Part shown: positions 26,657 through 35,790 of the stretch, piece after piece
Numbering within the stretch: the stretch's first letter is position 1
Layout of the letters: the number at the start of each line of letters is the position of its first letter
Assembly (NCBI GenBank): GCA_017624235.1
Contig: JAGANL010000039.1
Span: 1-64,000, forward strand
Direction of reading: 5' to 3'
Length of the DNA stretch: 64,000 bases
Source: Lachnospiraceae bacterium
Lineage (GTDB): Bacteria; Bacillota; Clostridia; Lachnospirales; Lachnospiraceae
Program-made: the position numbers and the translations under genes
Notes under the pieces: model-generated
What the model saw: the letters and a program-made list of their open reading frames with translations, nothing else
Database searches by the model: none
Told to the model about the DNA's origin: nothing

Positions 26657-28519
26657 ATGTTTTTGATTGAAGAAGAATTAAAAAAACTCCCGGTTAAGCC
26701 GGGAGTTTACATTATGCGAGATATCAATGATACCATACTCTATGTCGGCAAGGCAGTCAATCTGCGCAATCGGGTTCGTTCCTATTTTCGCCCGAATATC
26801 GGCAGAGGCCCTCAGATTGACAAGATGGTGACGCTCATTGAACGCTTTGAGTATATTGTAACGGATTCTGAGCTGGAAGCTCTTGTGCTGGAAAACAATT
26901 TAATCAAGGAGTATAGCCCGAAATATAATACCCTTTTAAAGGATGATAAAACCTATCCCTACATCAAGGTGACGGTGGGAGAGGAATATCCGCGTATTCT
27001 GTTTTCCCGTCAGATGAAAAAGGATAAGTCCCGCTATTTCGGGCCGTTTACCAGTGCGGCGGCGGTCAAGGATACGATTGAGCTGTTGAATAAGCTCTAT
27101 CAGTTCCGGACCTGTAACCGGAAGCTGCCGCAGGATATCGGAAAGGACAGGCCGTGTCTGAATTATCACATCAAACAGTGTACGGCTCCCTGTCAGGGGT
27201 ACATTACCAAAGAGGAATATGGAGCGCGCGTAGCGAAGGCACTGGAATTTCTGAACGGAAATTATCAGCCGGTTCTGGCGGAGCTGCAGCAGAAGATGGA
27301 GGTGGCTTCCGAGAATCTGGAATTTGAAGAGGCCATTCGTTACCGGGAGCTGATAAACAGTGTCAGACAGGTGTCCCAAAAGCAGAAAATCACGGACAGC
27401 ATCGGGGAGGATAAGGATATCATCGCACTCTCCAAGGATGGGCCGGATGCCGTCGTACAGGTATTTTTCGTTCGTGACGGCAAGCTGATTGGCAGGGAGC
27501 ATTTTTATATGACCCATGTGTCAGATGAGAGTAAGCCGATGATTTTGCAGAGCTTTTTGAAGCAGTTCTATGCAGGAACGCCCTTTATTCCGAGGGAGCT
27601 GATGCTGCAGTACGAGGTGGAAGAGCAGGAGCTGATTGAACAATGGCTGACCAAAAAGAAGGGCGGCCGTGTCCATATCCGTGTACCGAAGATTGGGACG
27701 AAGGAAAAGCTGGTGGAGCTTGCGGCTAAAAATGCAGATCTGGTTCTCAGTCAGGACAGAGAGCGGATCAAGAGAGAGGAAGGACGCACGATCGGTGCCG
27801 TACGGGAAATTGCAAACCTGCTTGGACTGTCCGGAGTTTCCCGGATGGAGGCCTTTGATATTTCCAATATAAGCGGCTTTCAAAATGTAGGTTCCATGGT
27901 GGTTTTTGAAAAGGGAAAGCCGAAGCGGAGCGACTACCGCAAATTTAAGATCAAGACCGTAGCAGGCCCGGATGATTATGCCTGCATGAGAGAGGTGCTC
28001 ACGAGGCGGTTTCTGCATGGCATGGAGGAAAAGGAGGACTTTCAGAACCGGGAAATGGACGAAGCCTTCGGAAGCTTTACCAGATTCCCGGATCTGCTTC
28101 TGATGGATGGCGGCCGCGGGCAGGTCAATATTGCGCTCGAGGTATTGGATGAACTGAAGCTGGATATTCCGGTATGCGGCATGGTCAAGGATGACAACCA
28201 TCGTACCAGAGGGCTGTACTATCATAATGAAGAGCTTCCGATTGATACGCATTCGGAAGGATTTAAGCTCATTACCCGGATTCAGGATGAGGCTCACCGT
28301 TTTGCCATTGAATATCATCGTTCCCTGCGCAGCAAGACGCAGGTACACTCCGTCCTGGATGAGATTCCGGGTATCGGGCCTTCCAGAAGAAAGGCTCTGA
28401 TGAAATATTTCAAATCGATAGAAGAAATCAAAAATGCCGAAGTGGAAGAACTGACAAAAGTGTCGGAAATACCACAGAGCGTAGCAGAAGAAATTTACCA
28501 TTTCTTCCGCAGGCAATAG
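26657..28519 (+). CDS. uvrC: Excinuclease ABC subunit C
   Basis: 620 aa. UvrC makes both incisions around DNA lesions in nucleotide excision repair. The GIY-YIG nuclease domain is at about 12-95 ([20 protein letters not shown]), a UVR motif that binds UvrB at about 200-235 ([17 protein letters not shown]), the RNase H-like endonuclease domain at about 380-540 (AFDISNISG, then [13 protein letters not shown]), and two helix-hairpin-helix motifs at the end ([16 protein letters not shown]). It starts the block uvrC-hprK-glucokinase-murB-rapZ-whiA, although hprK has its own promoter. Confidence 0.97.
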   Translation: MFLIEEELKKLPVKPGVYIMRDINDTILYVGKAVNLRNRVRSYFRPNIGRGPQIDKMVTLIERFEYIVTDSELEALVLENNLIKEYSPKYNTLLKDDKTYPYIKVTVGEEYPRILFSRQMKKDKSRYFGPFTSAAAVKDTIELLNKLYQFRTCNRKLPQDIGKDRPCLNYHIKQCTAPCQGYITKEEYGARVAKALEFLNGNYQPVLAELQQKMEVASENLEFEEAIRYRELINSVRQVSQKQKITDSIGEDKDIIALSKDGPDAVVQVFFVRDGKLIGREHFYMTHVSDESKPMILQSFLKQFYAGTPFIPRELMLQYEVEEQELIEQWLTKKKGGRVHIRVPKIGTKEKLVELAAKNADLVLSQDRERIKREEGRTIGAVREIANLLGLSGVSRMEAFDISNISGFQNVGSMVVFEKGKPKRSDYRKFKIKTVAGPDDYACMREVLTRRFLHGMEEKEDFQNREMDEAFGSFTRFPDLLLMDGGRGQVNIALEVLDELKLDIPVCGMVKDDNHRTRGLYYHNEELPIDTHSEGFKLITRIQDEAHRFAIEYHRSLRSKTQVHSVLDEIPGIGPSRRKALMKYFKSIEEIKNAEVEELTKVSEIPQSVAEEIYHFFRRQ

Positions 28520-28529
28520 CAGGCTTTCG

Positions 28530-28558
28530 TTGATATTCTGCCGGGTATGTGATAAACT
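28530..28558 (+). promoter_or_regulatory. Predicted hprK promoter
   Basis: TTGATA (28530-28535) and TAAACT (28553-28558) are spaced by 17 bp. The start near 28565 leaves a leader of about 80 nt before hprK. Confidence 0.55.
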
Positions 28559-28648
28559 AAAACGTGATACCGGCTGGATGACCATCCGCAGGACAGCGTG
28601 TGGGCAGCAGGCGGGAGGTTACCGATTTCAGCAGATAGGAGAAGGGTT

Positions 28649-29587
28649 ATGGCAAGTGTTAGTTTAGAGAAGATTATTGAAAAAATGAAACTGGTCAATC
28701 TGACACCGGAGGTCGATGTCAGCGCCATTAAGATTACACAGCCGGATATCAACCGTCCGGCGTTGCAGTTAGCAGGCTACTTCGAGCATTTCGAAGCGAC
28801 CAGACTGCAGATCATAGGTTTTGTGGAATACAGCTATATGGAAAGCATGGAGGAGGAGCAGAAGGAGAAGGTGTTCAACCAGCTTTTAAGCAATGCCATA
28901 CCGGGTATTGTATATTGTCGTGAGTTACAGCCGGATCCGACCTTTAAGCGGATTGCGATTGAAAAGGGTGTGCCGCTTTTAATGACAAAGAAGGCAACGT
29001 CAGCATTTATGGCAGAGATCATCCGCTGGCTGAATGTGAAGCTGGCTCCGTGTATTTCCGTGCATGGCGTACTGGTGGATGTTTATGGTGAAGGTGTACT
29101 GATTACCGGAGAAAGCGGTATCGGTAAATCCGAGGCAGCGCTGGAGCTGATTAAGAGAGGTCATCGTCTGGTAACGGACGATGTAGTCGAAATCCGCAAG
29201 GTCAGCGACGAGACACTGATCGGAACGGCACCGGATATTACAAAGCATTTTATCGAGCTGCGTGGTATCGGTATCGTCAATGTCAAAGCATTATTCGGTG
29301 TATCCTGTGTCAAGGATACCCAGAATATCGATTTGGTTATCAAGCTGGAGGAGTGGGACAAGGATAAGGAATATGACAGACTTGGTCTGGAAGAGGAATA
29401 TACGGAGTACCTTGGAAATAAGGTAGTCTGCCACAGCCTTCCGATTCGTCCGGGACGGAATCTGGCCCTGCTTTGCGAGTCGGCAGCCGTTAACCATCGT
29501 CAGAAGAAGATGGGCTACAATGCGGCACAGGAGCTTTATCAGAGAGTACAGAATTCCCTGGCGAGAAAACGCGAGGATGAAGAATAA
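28649..29587 (+). CDS. hprK: HPr kinase/phosphorylase
   Basis: 312 aa. It phosphorylates Ser46 of HPr and Crh using ATP or pyrophosphate, and reverses this, setting carbon catabolite repression. The P-loop is GESGIGKS (about 155-162), followed by LVTDDVVEI; the family signature is ELRGIGIVNVKALFG and the C-terminal PIRPGRNLALL is conserved. ATG 28649 is chosen because GGAGAAGGG precedes it and it matches the family start; the upstream in-frame start is unsupported. A Crh-like substrate is encoded in the same gene block at 33373. Confidence 0.96.
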   Translation: MASVSLEKIIEKMKLVNLTPEVDVSAIKITQPDINRPALQLAGYFEHFEATRLQIIGFVEYSYMESMEEEQKEKVFNQLLSNAIPGIVYCRELQPDPTFKRIAIEKGVPLLMTKKATSAFMAEIIRWLNVKLAPCISVHGVLVDVYGEGVLITGESGIGKSEAALELIKRGHRLVTDDVVEIRKVSDETLIGTAPDITKHFIELRGIGIVNVKALFGVSCVKDTQNIDLVIKLEEWDKDKEYDRLGLEEEYTEYLGNKVVCHSLPIRPGRNLALLCESAAVNHRQKKMGYNAAQELYQRVQNSLARKREDEE

Positions 29588-29608
29588 GAAGAGGAGAGAG
29601 GTATAGGA

Positions 29609-30544
29609 ATGAGCAAATATTGTTTTGGAGTAGACATTGGTGGAACAACCGTGAAAATGGGATTTTTCAGTGCAGAGGGTGAAGTGCTGGAAAAATGGGA
29701 AATTCCGACCAGAACGGAGAACGGCGGGGAGAATATCCTGCCGGATGTGGCAAAGGCTGTTCTGTCAAAAATGGAAGAAAAAGGCATACAGAAGGAAGAG
29801 GTAGCAGGCATCGGTGTGGGAGCGCCGGGACCGATTGATGCAGACGGTGTGGTTCATGTAGCAGTCAATCTTGGATGGGGTACCTTCAGCATCGTAGAAA
29901 CACTCCAGAAGCTGACCGATCTTCCGGTAAAGGCAGGAAATGACGCCAATGTCGCTGCTCTTGGTGAGATGTGGAAGGGCGGCGGACAGGGTTATTCGAA
30001 CCTCGTAGCTGTCACACTCGGAACCGGAGTGGGCGGCGGTATCATCGTCAATGGAAAGATGCTGACAGGTGCTGTCGGTGCAGGCGGTGAAATCGGACAT
30101 ATCCATGTACAGGATGATGAGCCGGAGGCATGTGGCTGCGGCAATCATGGCTGTCTGGAGCAGTATGCTTCTGCAACCGGTATTACAAGACTGGCAAACA
30201 GAAAGCTGGCAGCAGTGGATACGGACAGTGTGCTGCGTAAGGGCGCTGTCAACGCAAAGACGGTCTTTGATGCGGTGAAGGCAGGCGATCCGTTAGCGAT
30301 GGAGATTGCAGAAGAATTTGGGGCATGTCTCGGAAAGGCACTGGCTGGTATTGCAGGAGTCGTGAATCCGGAGATTTTCGTAATCGGCGGTGGTGTATCC
30401 AAGGCCGGAGAGGTCGTGCTGGATTACATTAAAAAATATTATATACCGAATGTGTTCCATGCGAACCGCGATGTGGTCTTTGCGCTTGCAACGCTCGGAA
30501 ATGATGCAGGTATCTTTGGAGCTGCAAAACTGGTTCTAGAATAA
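29609..30544 (+). CDS. ROK family glucokinase
   Basis: 311 aa. It phosphorylates free glucose with ATP for glycolysis. The ATP site is VDIGGTTVKMG (about 8-18), the ROK signature LGTGVGGGIIVNG and GGEIGHI, and the zinc-binding motif CGCGNHGCLEQYAS (about 172-185). The glycosidases elsewhere in this window would deliver glucose to such an enzyme. It sits 21 nt after hprK, and an AGAGGTATAGG tract precedes the ATG. Sugar specificity is inferred from the family; other hexoses are possible. Confidence 0.93.
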   Translation: MSKYCFGVDIGGTTVKMGFFSAEGEVLEKWEIPTRTENGGENILPDVAKAVLSKMEEKGIQKEEVAGIGVGAPGPIDADGVVHVAVNLGWGTFSIVETLQKLTDLPVKAGNDANVAALGEMWKGGGQGYSNLVAVTLGTGVGGGIIVNGKMLTGAVGAGGEIGHIHVQDDEPEACGCGNHGCLEQYASATGITRLANRKLAAVDTDSVLRKGAVNAKTVFDAVKAGDPLAMEIAEEFGACLGKALAGIAGVVNPEIFVIGGGVSKAGEVVLDYIKKYYIPNVFHANRDVVFALATLGNDAGIFGAAKLVLE

Positions 30545-30604
30545 GGAAACAGGAATAAAAGCTTTGCTTTTACATACGCTATAGAAAAACAGGCAGGAAC
30601 GAAT

Positions 30605-31516
30605 GTGAATACAGCTTTTCTTAAATTTGTGGAAGAATTATATACAAAAGAAGATATTCTGGAGGCAGAGCCGATGTCCCGCCACACGACCTTTCGTGTC
30701 GGCGGGCCTGCGGACTGCTTTTTACAGGTCAGCAGTACAGAACAGCTTGCGGCAACGATCCATTATTTGAATCTGGTCGAATCGGAATATTTTGTTCTGG
30801 GAAATGGAAGTAACCTTCTGGTAAGTGATAAGGGCTACCGGGGGGTTATACTGCAGATAGGGCCTAAAATGTCAGAGGTGTCGGTAGAGGGTACGCTGGT
30901 TCGTGCCCAGGCCGGTGCGTCTATGGCGAAAACAGCAAGGATGGCCATGGAGCATGGCTTGACCGGTCTGGAGTTTGCTTCTGGTATTCCGGGTACCATT
31001 GGCGGAGGAGTGGTTATGAATGCCGGAGCCTATGGCGGAGAAATGAAGCAGGTTGTGGAAAGCGTAACAGTGCTGGCACAGGATGGGCAGGTGATGGTGC
31101 TGGATAATGAGGCCATGGAGTTTGGTTATCGCACCAGTGCGATTAAAAACCGACGTTTTGTTGTGACAGAGGTTACCTTCCGGCTGCAGGAAGGGGAGAA
31201 GGCTGCCGTCAGTGCCAAAATGGAAGAGTTGGCACAGCAGAGGAAAGCAAAGCAGCCGCTGGAATATCCAAGTGCGGGCAGTACCTTTAAAAGGCCGGAG
31301 GGATATTTTGCCGGGAAGCTGATTATGGATGCCGGAATGAGAGGCTTCCGCATCGGCGGGGCACAGGTATCGGAGAAGCACTGTGGTTTCCTGATCAATG
31401 CGGCCAATGCTTCAGCACAGGATATTTATGATCTGATGGAAGAGGTCAAAGAGAGAGTATATCATGCCTTTGAAGTGAGACTGGAGCCCGAAGTCATTCT
31501 TTTGGGCGAGTTTTAG
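30605..31516 (+). CDS. murB: UDP-N-acetylenolpyruvoylglucosamine reductase
   Basis: 303 aa. This FAD enzyme uses NADPH to make UDP-N-acetylmuramate in peptidoglycan synthesis. The FAD-binding domain carries RHTTFRVGGPADCF and FVLGNGSNLLVSDKG; then GLEFASGIPGTIGGGVVMNAGAYGGE (family hallmarks SGIPGTIGG and NAGAYGG). PSAGSTFKRP and KHCGFLINA place it in the shorter type IIb MurB group of Firmicutes. The start is GTG at 30605, preceded by AGGAAC. Confidence 0.96.
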   Translation: MNTAFLKFVEELYTKEDILEAEPMSRHTTFRVGGPADCFLQVSSTEQLAATIHYLNLVESEYFVLGNGSNLLVSDKGYRGVILQIGPKMSEVSVEGTLVRAQAGASMAKTARMAMEHGLTGLEFASGIPGTIGGGVVMNAGAYGGEMKQVVESVTVLAQDGQVMVLDNEAMEFGYRTSAIKNRRFVVTEVTFRLQEGEKAAVSAKMEELAQQRKAKQPLEYPSAGSTFKRPEGYFAGKLIMDAGMRGFRIGGAQVSEKHCGFLINAANASAQDIYDLMEEVKERVYHAFEVRLEPEVILLGEF

Positions 31517-31550
31517 AATACGGAAGACGGAGAGGAGCACAGCAGGTAAA

Positions 31551-32414
31551 ATGAGGTTCGTAGTAGTAAGCGGAATGAGCGGTGGCGGAAAGAGTATTGC
31601 GCTCAAGTTGTTGGAGGATATCGGATTTTATTGTGTGGACAATCTGCCGGTTCCGTTGATTGACAAGTTTTTTGAGTGGATTTCCGTTCCGGGAAGCGAG
31701 ATTACCAAGGTGGCATTGGGACTGGATGTCAGAGCAGATCAATCCTTTGCCAGTGTGGAAAAGGTATTGGAAACGCTTAAAAAGAACGGTTACAGCTATG
31801 AGCTTCTTTTTATGGACGCAGCGGATAATGTGCTTTTAAAGCGCTATAAGGAAAGCAGGCGGATGCATCCTCTTTCACCGGACGGGCGGATCGAGGAAGG
31901 CATCCGCCGGGAGCGTGCTGTTTTGCAGAGCGTAAGAAAAAAGGCGGATTATGTCATTGATACGTCCAGACTGTTAACACGGGAATTAAAAGCAGAGCTG
32001 GACCGCATTTTTGTACAGAATGAAGAATATAATAGTCTCATGATAACGGTCATGTCCTTTGGATTTAAATATGGGATTCCGGCAGATGCGGATCTGGTTT
32101 TTGATGTGCGTTTCCTGCCAAATCCGTTTTACATTGATGAATTGAAGCATCTGACCGGAAATGACAAGCCGGTGCAGGATTATGTTATGGGATATGATGA
32201 GGCCGGTATCTTTCTGGACAAGCTGACGGATATGATACAGTTTCTCATACCAAACTACATCAAAGAGGGAAAGTATCAGCTTGTAGTCGGCATCGGATGC
32301 ACGGGCGGCAAGCACCGCAGTGTGACATTGGCCAATGAACTGTACAAACGGCTTAAAAATCAGGGAAACTATGGACTGACGATACGCCATAGGGACGAAA
32401 AGGCAGGAATATAG
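31551..32414 (+). CDS. rapZ: RapZ/YvcJ family nucleotide-binding adapter
   Basis: 287 aa. The N-terminus VVSGMSGGGKSIALKLLED is the P-loop; a second conserved block is YCVDNLPVPLIDKF, and the C-terminal domain has IGCTGGKHRSV. In Gammaproteobacteria RapZ steers RNase E to small RNAs that set glucosamine-6-phosphate synthase; in Firmicutes YvcJ binds nucleotides and is linked to competence and cell envelope physiology. It lies just upstream of whiA with a 1-nt gap, as in many Firmicutes but without a yvcK (GlmR) gene between them. Confidence 0.95.
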   Translation: MRFVVVSGMSGGGKSIALKLLEDIGFYCVDNLPVPLIDKFFEWISVPGSEITKVALGLDVRADQSFASVEKVLETLKKNGYSYELLFMDAADNVLLKRYKESRRMHPLSPDGRIEEGIRRERAVLQSVRKKADYVIDTSRLLTRELKAELDRIFVQNEEYNSLMITVMSFGFKYGIPADADLVFDVRFLPNPFYIDELKHLTGNDKPVQDYVMGYDEAGIFLDKLTDMIQFLIPNYIKEGKYQLVVGIGCTGGKHRSVTLANELYKRLKNQGNYGLTIRHRDEKAGI

Positions 32415-32415
32415 T

Positions 32416-33354
32416 ATGTCGTTCTCAAGTATGGTAAAGGAGGAGCTGGCGAAGCATGTGAGCCAGGCGAGGCATTGTCAGCTGGCAGAGCTTGCGGCAA
32501 TTTTGTGTTATTGCGGACAGATACAGATGCAGGATGGTCTGAGCATACGCATACGTACGGAAAATCCGGCAGTGGCAAGAAAGTACTTTACATTATTGAA
32601 GAAAACATTTAATATAGATACGGATGTAATTTTGAACGAACAGGAAGATGGAACCCAAAACCACAATACGCATGTGATTGTGGATGAGAAAGAAGCGGTG
32701 ACCAGAATCCTGCAGGCTGTCAAGCTGATGGACAAGGACGGCAGAATCATCCTGCAGGAGCACAGAGTCAATCCTATTCTCATCAAAAATGCGTGCTGTC
32801 AGAGGGCTTTTCTGAGAGGGGCATATCTGGCAATCGGATCGATGAGTGACCCGGAGAAAAGCTATCATCTCGAACTGGTCTGCACGGAGCAGGCTCAGGC
32901 TGAGCAGCTCCAGGAGCTGATACAGGGATTTGACGTAGAAGCGAAGATTGTACGGCGAAAGAAATATTATGTCGTATATATGAAGGAAGGCGCAAGCATT
33001 GTAGATTTTCTCAATATCATCGAAGCCCATGTGGCGCTGATGGAGCTTGAAAATCTTCGTATTCTGAAGGAGATGCGTAATTCCATTAACCGCAGGGTGA
33101 ATTGTGAAGCGGCAAATATTACCAAAACAGTAAATGCTGCCTCCAAACAGACAGAAGACATCATTTTAATTCGTGATACCTACGGATTTGAGAATTTACC
33201 GGATAATTTAAGACAGATAGCGCAGGTACGTCTGGAGCATCCGGATGCGACGCTGAAGGAATTGGGAGAGTTTCTGACGCCGAGTGTCGGTAAATCAGGC
33301 GTGAATCACAGGCTGCGTAAACTTAGTGAAATTGCGGATAGGATCAAGAGGTAG
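32416..33354 (+). CDS. whiA: DNA-binding protein WhiA
   Basis: 312 aa. WhiA joins a degenerate LAGLIDADG homing-endonuclease fold (about residues 90-190; CCQRAFLRGAYLAIGSMSDPEKSYHLE, whose core is RAFLRGAYLA) to a C-terminal helix-turn-helix (LRQIAQVRLEHPDATLKELG, then SGVNHRLRKL). It is a sporulation regulator in Streptomyces, and in Bacillus affects cell division and chromosome segregation without a clear set of regulated genes. It begins 1 nt after the rapZ stop and is followed 18 nt later by the crh-like gene. Confidence 0.96.
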   Translation: MSFSSMVKEELAKHVSQARHCQLAELAAILCYCGQIQMQDGLSIRIRTENPAVARKYFTLLKKTFNIDTDVILNEQEDGTQNHNTHVIVDEKEAVTRILQAVKLMDKDGRIILQEHRVNPILIKNACCQRAFLRGAYLAIGSMSDPEKSYHLELVCTEQAQAEQLQELIQGFDVEAKIVRRKKYYVVYMKEGASIVDFLNIIEAHVALMELENLRILKEMRNSINRRVNCEAANITKTVNAASKQTEDIILIRDTYGFENLPDNLRQIAQVRLEHPDATLKELGEFLTPSVGKSGVNHRLRKLSEIADRIKR

Positions 33355-33372
33355 TAATAAGGAGGAAATATT

Positions 33373-33639
33373 ATGATTGAAAAGTCTATCGAAATTCAGT
33401 TGTCAAGTGGGTTGGAGGCAAGACCGGTAGCTGTTTTGGTCCAGGTTGCAAGTCAGTATGACAGTTCCATATATCTGGAAGCGGAGGGCAGAAAGGTCAA
33501 TGCAAAGAGCATTATGGGAATGATGACGCTCGGACTGAATACCGGTGAGGTTGTTAAGGTCATTTGTGACGGCAAGGACGAAAAGAGCGCGGTAGAGAAC
33601 ATTGAAAATTACCTGAGCGGTAAAATGCAGACAGCATAG
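33373..33639 (+). CDS. crh: Crh-like HPr paralog with Glu15 instead of His15
   Basis: 88 aa HPr fold. At the position of the phosphotransfer histidine the sequence reads GLEARP, so residue 15 is Glu and the protein cannot relay phosphate in the sugar PTS. The regulatory site KSIMGMM keeps Ser46, the target of HprK. This is the pattern of Bacillus Crh (Gln15, Ser46), and the position after whiA is also that of crh. The expected role is, when Ser46-phosphorylated, to act as corepressor for CcpA-type repression. AAGGAGGAAAT precedes the ATG. Confidence 0.9.
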   Translation: MIEKSIEIQLSSGLEARPVAVLVQVASQYDSSIYLEAEGRKVNAKSIMGMMTLGLNTGEVVKVICDGKDEKSAVENIENYLSGKMQTA

Positions 33640-33685
33640 CGGCACAGCAGCTTAGTGCAGGGTGTTCTGAAAGTGAATAGCAAAA

Positions 33686-33717
33686 GGGGGAGCACACGGC
33701 TGTTCTCTCTTTTTTTA
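33686..33717 (+). terminator. Terminator after the crh-like gene
   Basis: GGGGGAGCA pairs with TGTTCTCTC (several G-T pairs) around a 6-nt loop and is followed by a run of seven or more T. It ends the uvrC-crh block. Confidence 0.75.
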
Positions 33718-33801
33718 TGCGCAGCTTGCGGAGAGGAACTTAGCCGTATAACGGACCGCTCGTGTGTGAAGAGTCCGCAGTAGGAAAGGGAGGAATGACA
33801 G

Positions 33802-34704
33802 ATGCAGCAGACGAAGAAGCTTCTCTTTATATACAATCCAAAATCCGGGAAGGCACAGATACGCAATCACCTGCTGGATATCATTGATGTGTTTGTAAAA
33901 GCAGGCTATACAGTAACCGTCTATCCGACCCAGTGTCAGGGGGATGCGGTACGTGCCGCCAGAGAATGCCTGGAGGGATATGATCTGCTGGTATGCAGCG
34001 GAGGCGACGGAACGCTGGATGAAACGGTAACCGGAATGATGCAGAGCGGCAGGAGGATTCCCATCGGCTATATTCCCGCAGGAAGCACGAATGATTTTGC
34101 AAACAGTCTGCACCTTCCGAAGAATATGCCGGAGGCAGCGCAGAATGTAGTGAACGGGAGAACCTATGCCTGTGACATCGGCTCCTTTAATGAGGATATT
34201 TTTGTTTATATTGCTGCATTTGGTTTGTTTACGGATGTATCCTATGAGACGCGGCAGCAGATGAAGAATGTTCTGGGGCATATGGCATATCTTCTGGAGG
34301 GCATGAAAAGGCTGTCGAATATTTCATCCTATCATCTGAAAATCTCAAACGATGGATTGAATATTGAGGATGACTTTATTTTTGGCATGATTACCAATTC
34401 GGAATCAGTCGGCGGATTTAAAAAGATAACCGGTAAGAACGTAGAGCTGGATGACGGTCTGTTTGAGGTAACGCTGATTAAGAAGCCGAAGAATCCGATA
34501 GAGCTGAATGAGATTATGGCGGCGCTGGTGGTGGAGGATATCAATACGGATCGTATGTATTGCTTTAAGGCTTCCAAGCTTACGATTGAAAGCGAAACGC
34601 CGATTGCGTGGACGTTAGACGGTGAATATGGCGGAACGCATACGAAGGTGCAGATCAGCAATGAAAAGCAGGCAATGATTATCCGGGTACCGGACAGAGG
34701 ATGA
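33802..34704 (+). CDS. Diacylglycerol kinase family lipid kinase
   Basis: 300 aa. KLLFIYNPKSGKAQIRNHL opens the DAGK catalytic domain and LLVCSGGDGTLDETVTGMM holds the nucleotide-binding GGDGT motif; GYIPAGSTNDFANSL is also conserved. The family (DgkB, YegS, BmrU) phosphorylates diacylglycerol or related lipids with ATP at the membrane surface, recycling diacylglycerol from lipoteichoic acid synthesis in Firmicutes. AAGGGAGGAATGAC precedes the ATG. The exact lipid substrate is not readable from sequence. Confidence 0.92.
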   Translation: MQQTKKLLFIYNPKSGKAQIRNHLLDIIDVFVKAGYTVTVYPTQCQGDAVRAARECLEGYDLLVCSGGDGTLDETVTGMMQSGRRIPIGYIPAGSTNDFANSLHLPKNMPEAAQNVVNGRTYACDIGSFNEDIFVYIAAFGLFTDVSYETRQQMKNVLGHMAYLLEGMKRLSNISSYHLKISNDGLNIEDDFIFGMITNSESVGGFKKITGKNVELDDGLFEVTLIKKPKNPIELNEIMAALVVEDINTDRMYCFKASKLTIESETPIAWTLDGEYGGTHTKVQISNEKQAMIIRVPDRG

Positions 34705-34771
34705 TTATTATATTTTTAGAAATTTTCAACTGTTTTTCTTAAAATTTATTCCTTTTTTGGACAAGATACGT

Positions 34772-34777
34772 TATAAT
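34772..34777 (+). promoter_or_regulatory. Probable -10 box of the aldolase promoter
   Basis: A perfect TATAAT lies 42 nt before the fba start in an AT-rich stretch. No good -35 hexamer is found at the right distance, so the call rests mainly on the -10 box and the gene gap. Confidence 0.45.
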
Positions 34778-34818
34778 AGGTAAGAAAAATGAATCTATTT
34801 TTGATGGAGGTAGATAAA

Positions 34819-35682
34819 ATGTTAGTTTCAGCAAAAGAAATGCTCGACAAAGCAAAAGCTGGCCACTATGCAGTAGGACAGTTCAACATTAACAACCTTG
34901 AGTGGACAAAGGCTATCTTACAGACAGCTCAGGAATTAAACTCTCCGGTTATCCTTGGTGTTTCCGAAGGCGCAGGTAAATATATGTGCGGATATACCAC
35001 AGTTGTTGGTATGGTAAACGGAATGATCAAAGAGCTGGGCATTACTGTTCCGGTAGCTCTTCACTTAGATCACGGCAGCTATGATCACTGCTATAAATGT
35101 ATCGAAGCTGGATTCTCTTCCATTATGTTCGATGGTTCCCACTATCCGATCGAAGAGAACGTAGCTAAGACAAAAGAGCTCGTTGCAGCAGCTCATGCAA
35201 AGGGAATTTCCATCGAAGCTGAAGTTGGTGCTATCGGCGGAGAAGAAGACGGCGTAATCGGAAAAGGTGAGTGCGCTGATCCTCAGGAATGTAAAGCAGT
35301 TGCAGACCTTGGTGTTGACTTCCTGGCAGCAGGTATCGGTAACATCCACGGCAAATATCCGGCAAACTGGGAAGGCTTAAGCTTCGAAACTCTGGATGCT
35401 ATCCAGCAGTTAACAGGCGATATGCCGTTAGTACTTCACGGAGGTACAGGTATCCCGGCTGATATGATCAAGAAAGCAATCTCCTTAGGTGTTGCTAAGA
35501 TCAACGTTAATACAGAGTGCCAGTTAGCATTCGCAGCAGCTACACGTAAGTATATTGAAGCTGGTAAGGATCTGGAAGGAAAGGGCTTCGATCCTCGTAA
35601 GCTTCTTGCAGACGGATCTGCAGCTATCAAGGCTACTGTAAAAGAGAAAATGGAATTATTCGGATCTGTTGGAAAGGCTTAA
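34819..35682 (+). CDS. fba: Class II fructose-bisphosphate aldolase
   Basis: 287 aa, zinc-dependent aldolase splitting fructose-1,6-bisphosphate in glycolysis. VALHLDHGSYDHCYKCIEAG holds the catalytic Asp and zinc-ligand His; EAEVGAIGGEED, GIGNIHGKYP and LVLHGGTGIP supply further zinc and phosphate-binding residues. The ATG at 34819 follows ATGGAGGTAG; ten in-frame codons upstream are rejected. Codon choice is more uniform than in neighbouring genes, as expected for a highly expressed enzyme. Single-gene transcript between a TATAAT box and a strong terminator. Confidence 0.96.
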   Translation: MLVSAKEMLDKAKAGHYAVGQFNINNLEWTKAILQTAQELNSPVILGVSEGAGKYMCGYTTVVGMVNGMIKELGITVPVALHLDHGSYDHCYKCIEAGFSSIMFDGSHYPIEENVAKTKELVAAAHAKGISIEAEVGAIGGEEDGVIGKGECADPQECKAVADLGVDFLAAGIGNIHGKYPANWEGLSFETLDAIQQLTGDMPLVLHGGTGIPADMIKKAISLGVAKINVNTECQLAFAAATRKYIEAGKDLEGKGFDPRKLLADGSAAIKATVKEKMELFGSVGKA

Positions 35683-35732
35683 GAAAAAGCTTGGACAAAG
35701 GATTTGTACGAAGTATCCTATTGAAAAGGAAT

Positions 35733-35765
35733 CCCCGGTTGGACAGTGTGCCAGCCGGGGTTTTT
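35733..35765 (+). terminator. Terminator after fba
   Basis: CCCCGGTTGG pairs with CCAGCCGGGG (one G-T pair) around an 8-nt loop, followed by TTTTT. Confidence 0.9.
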
Positions 35766-35790
35766 AACGTGCAGCTTACAGATTTGCAGC

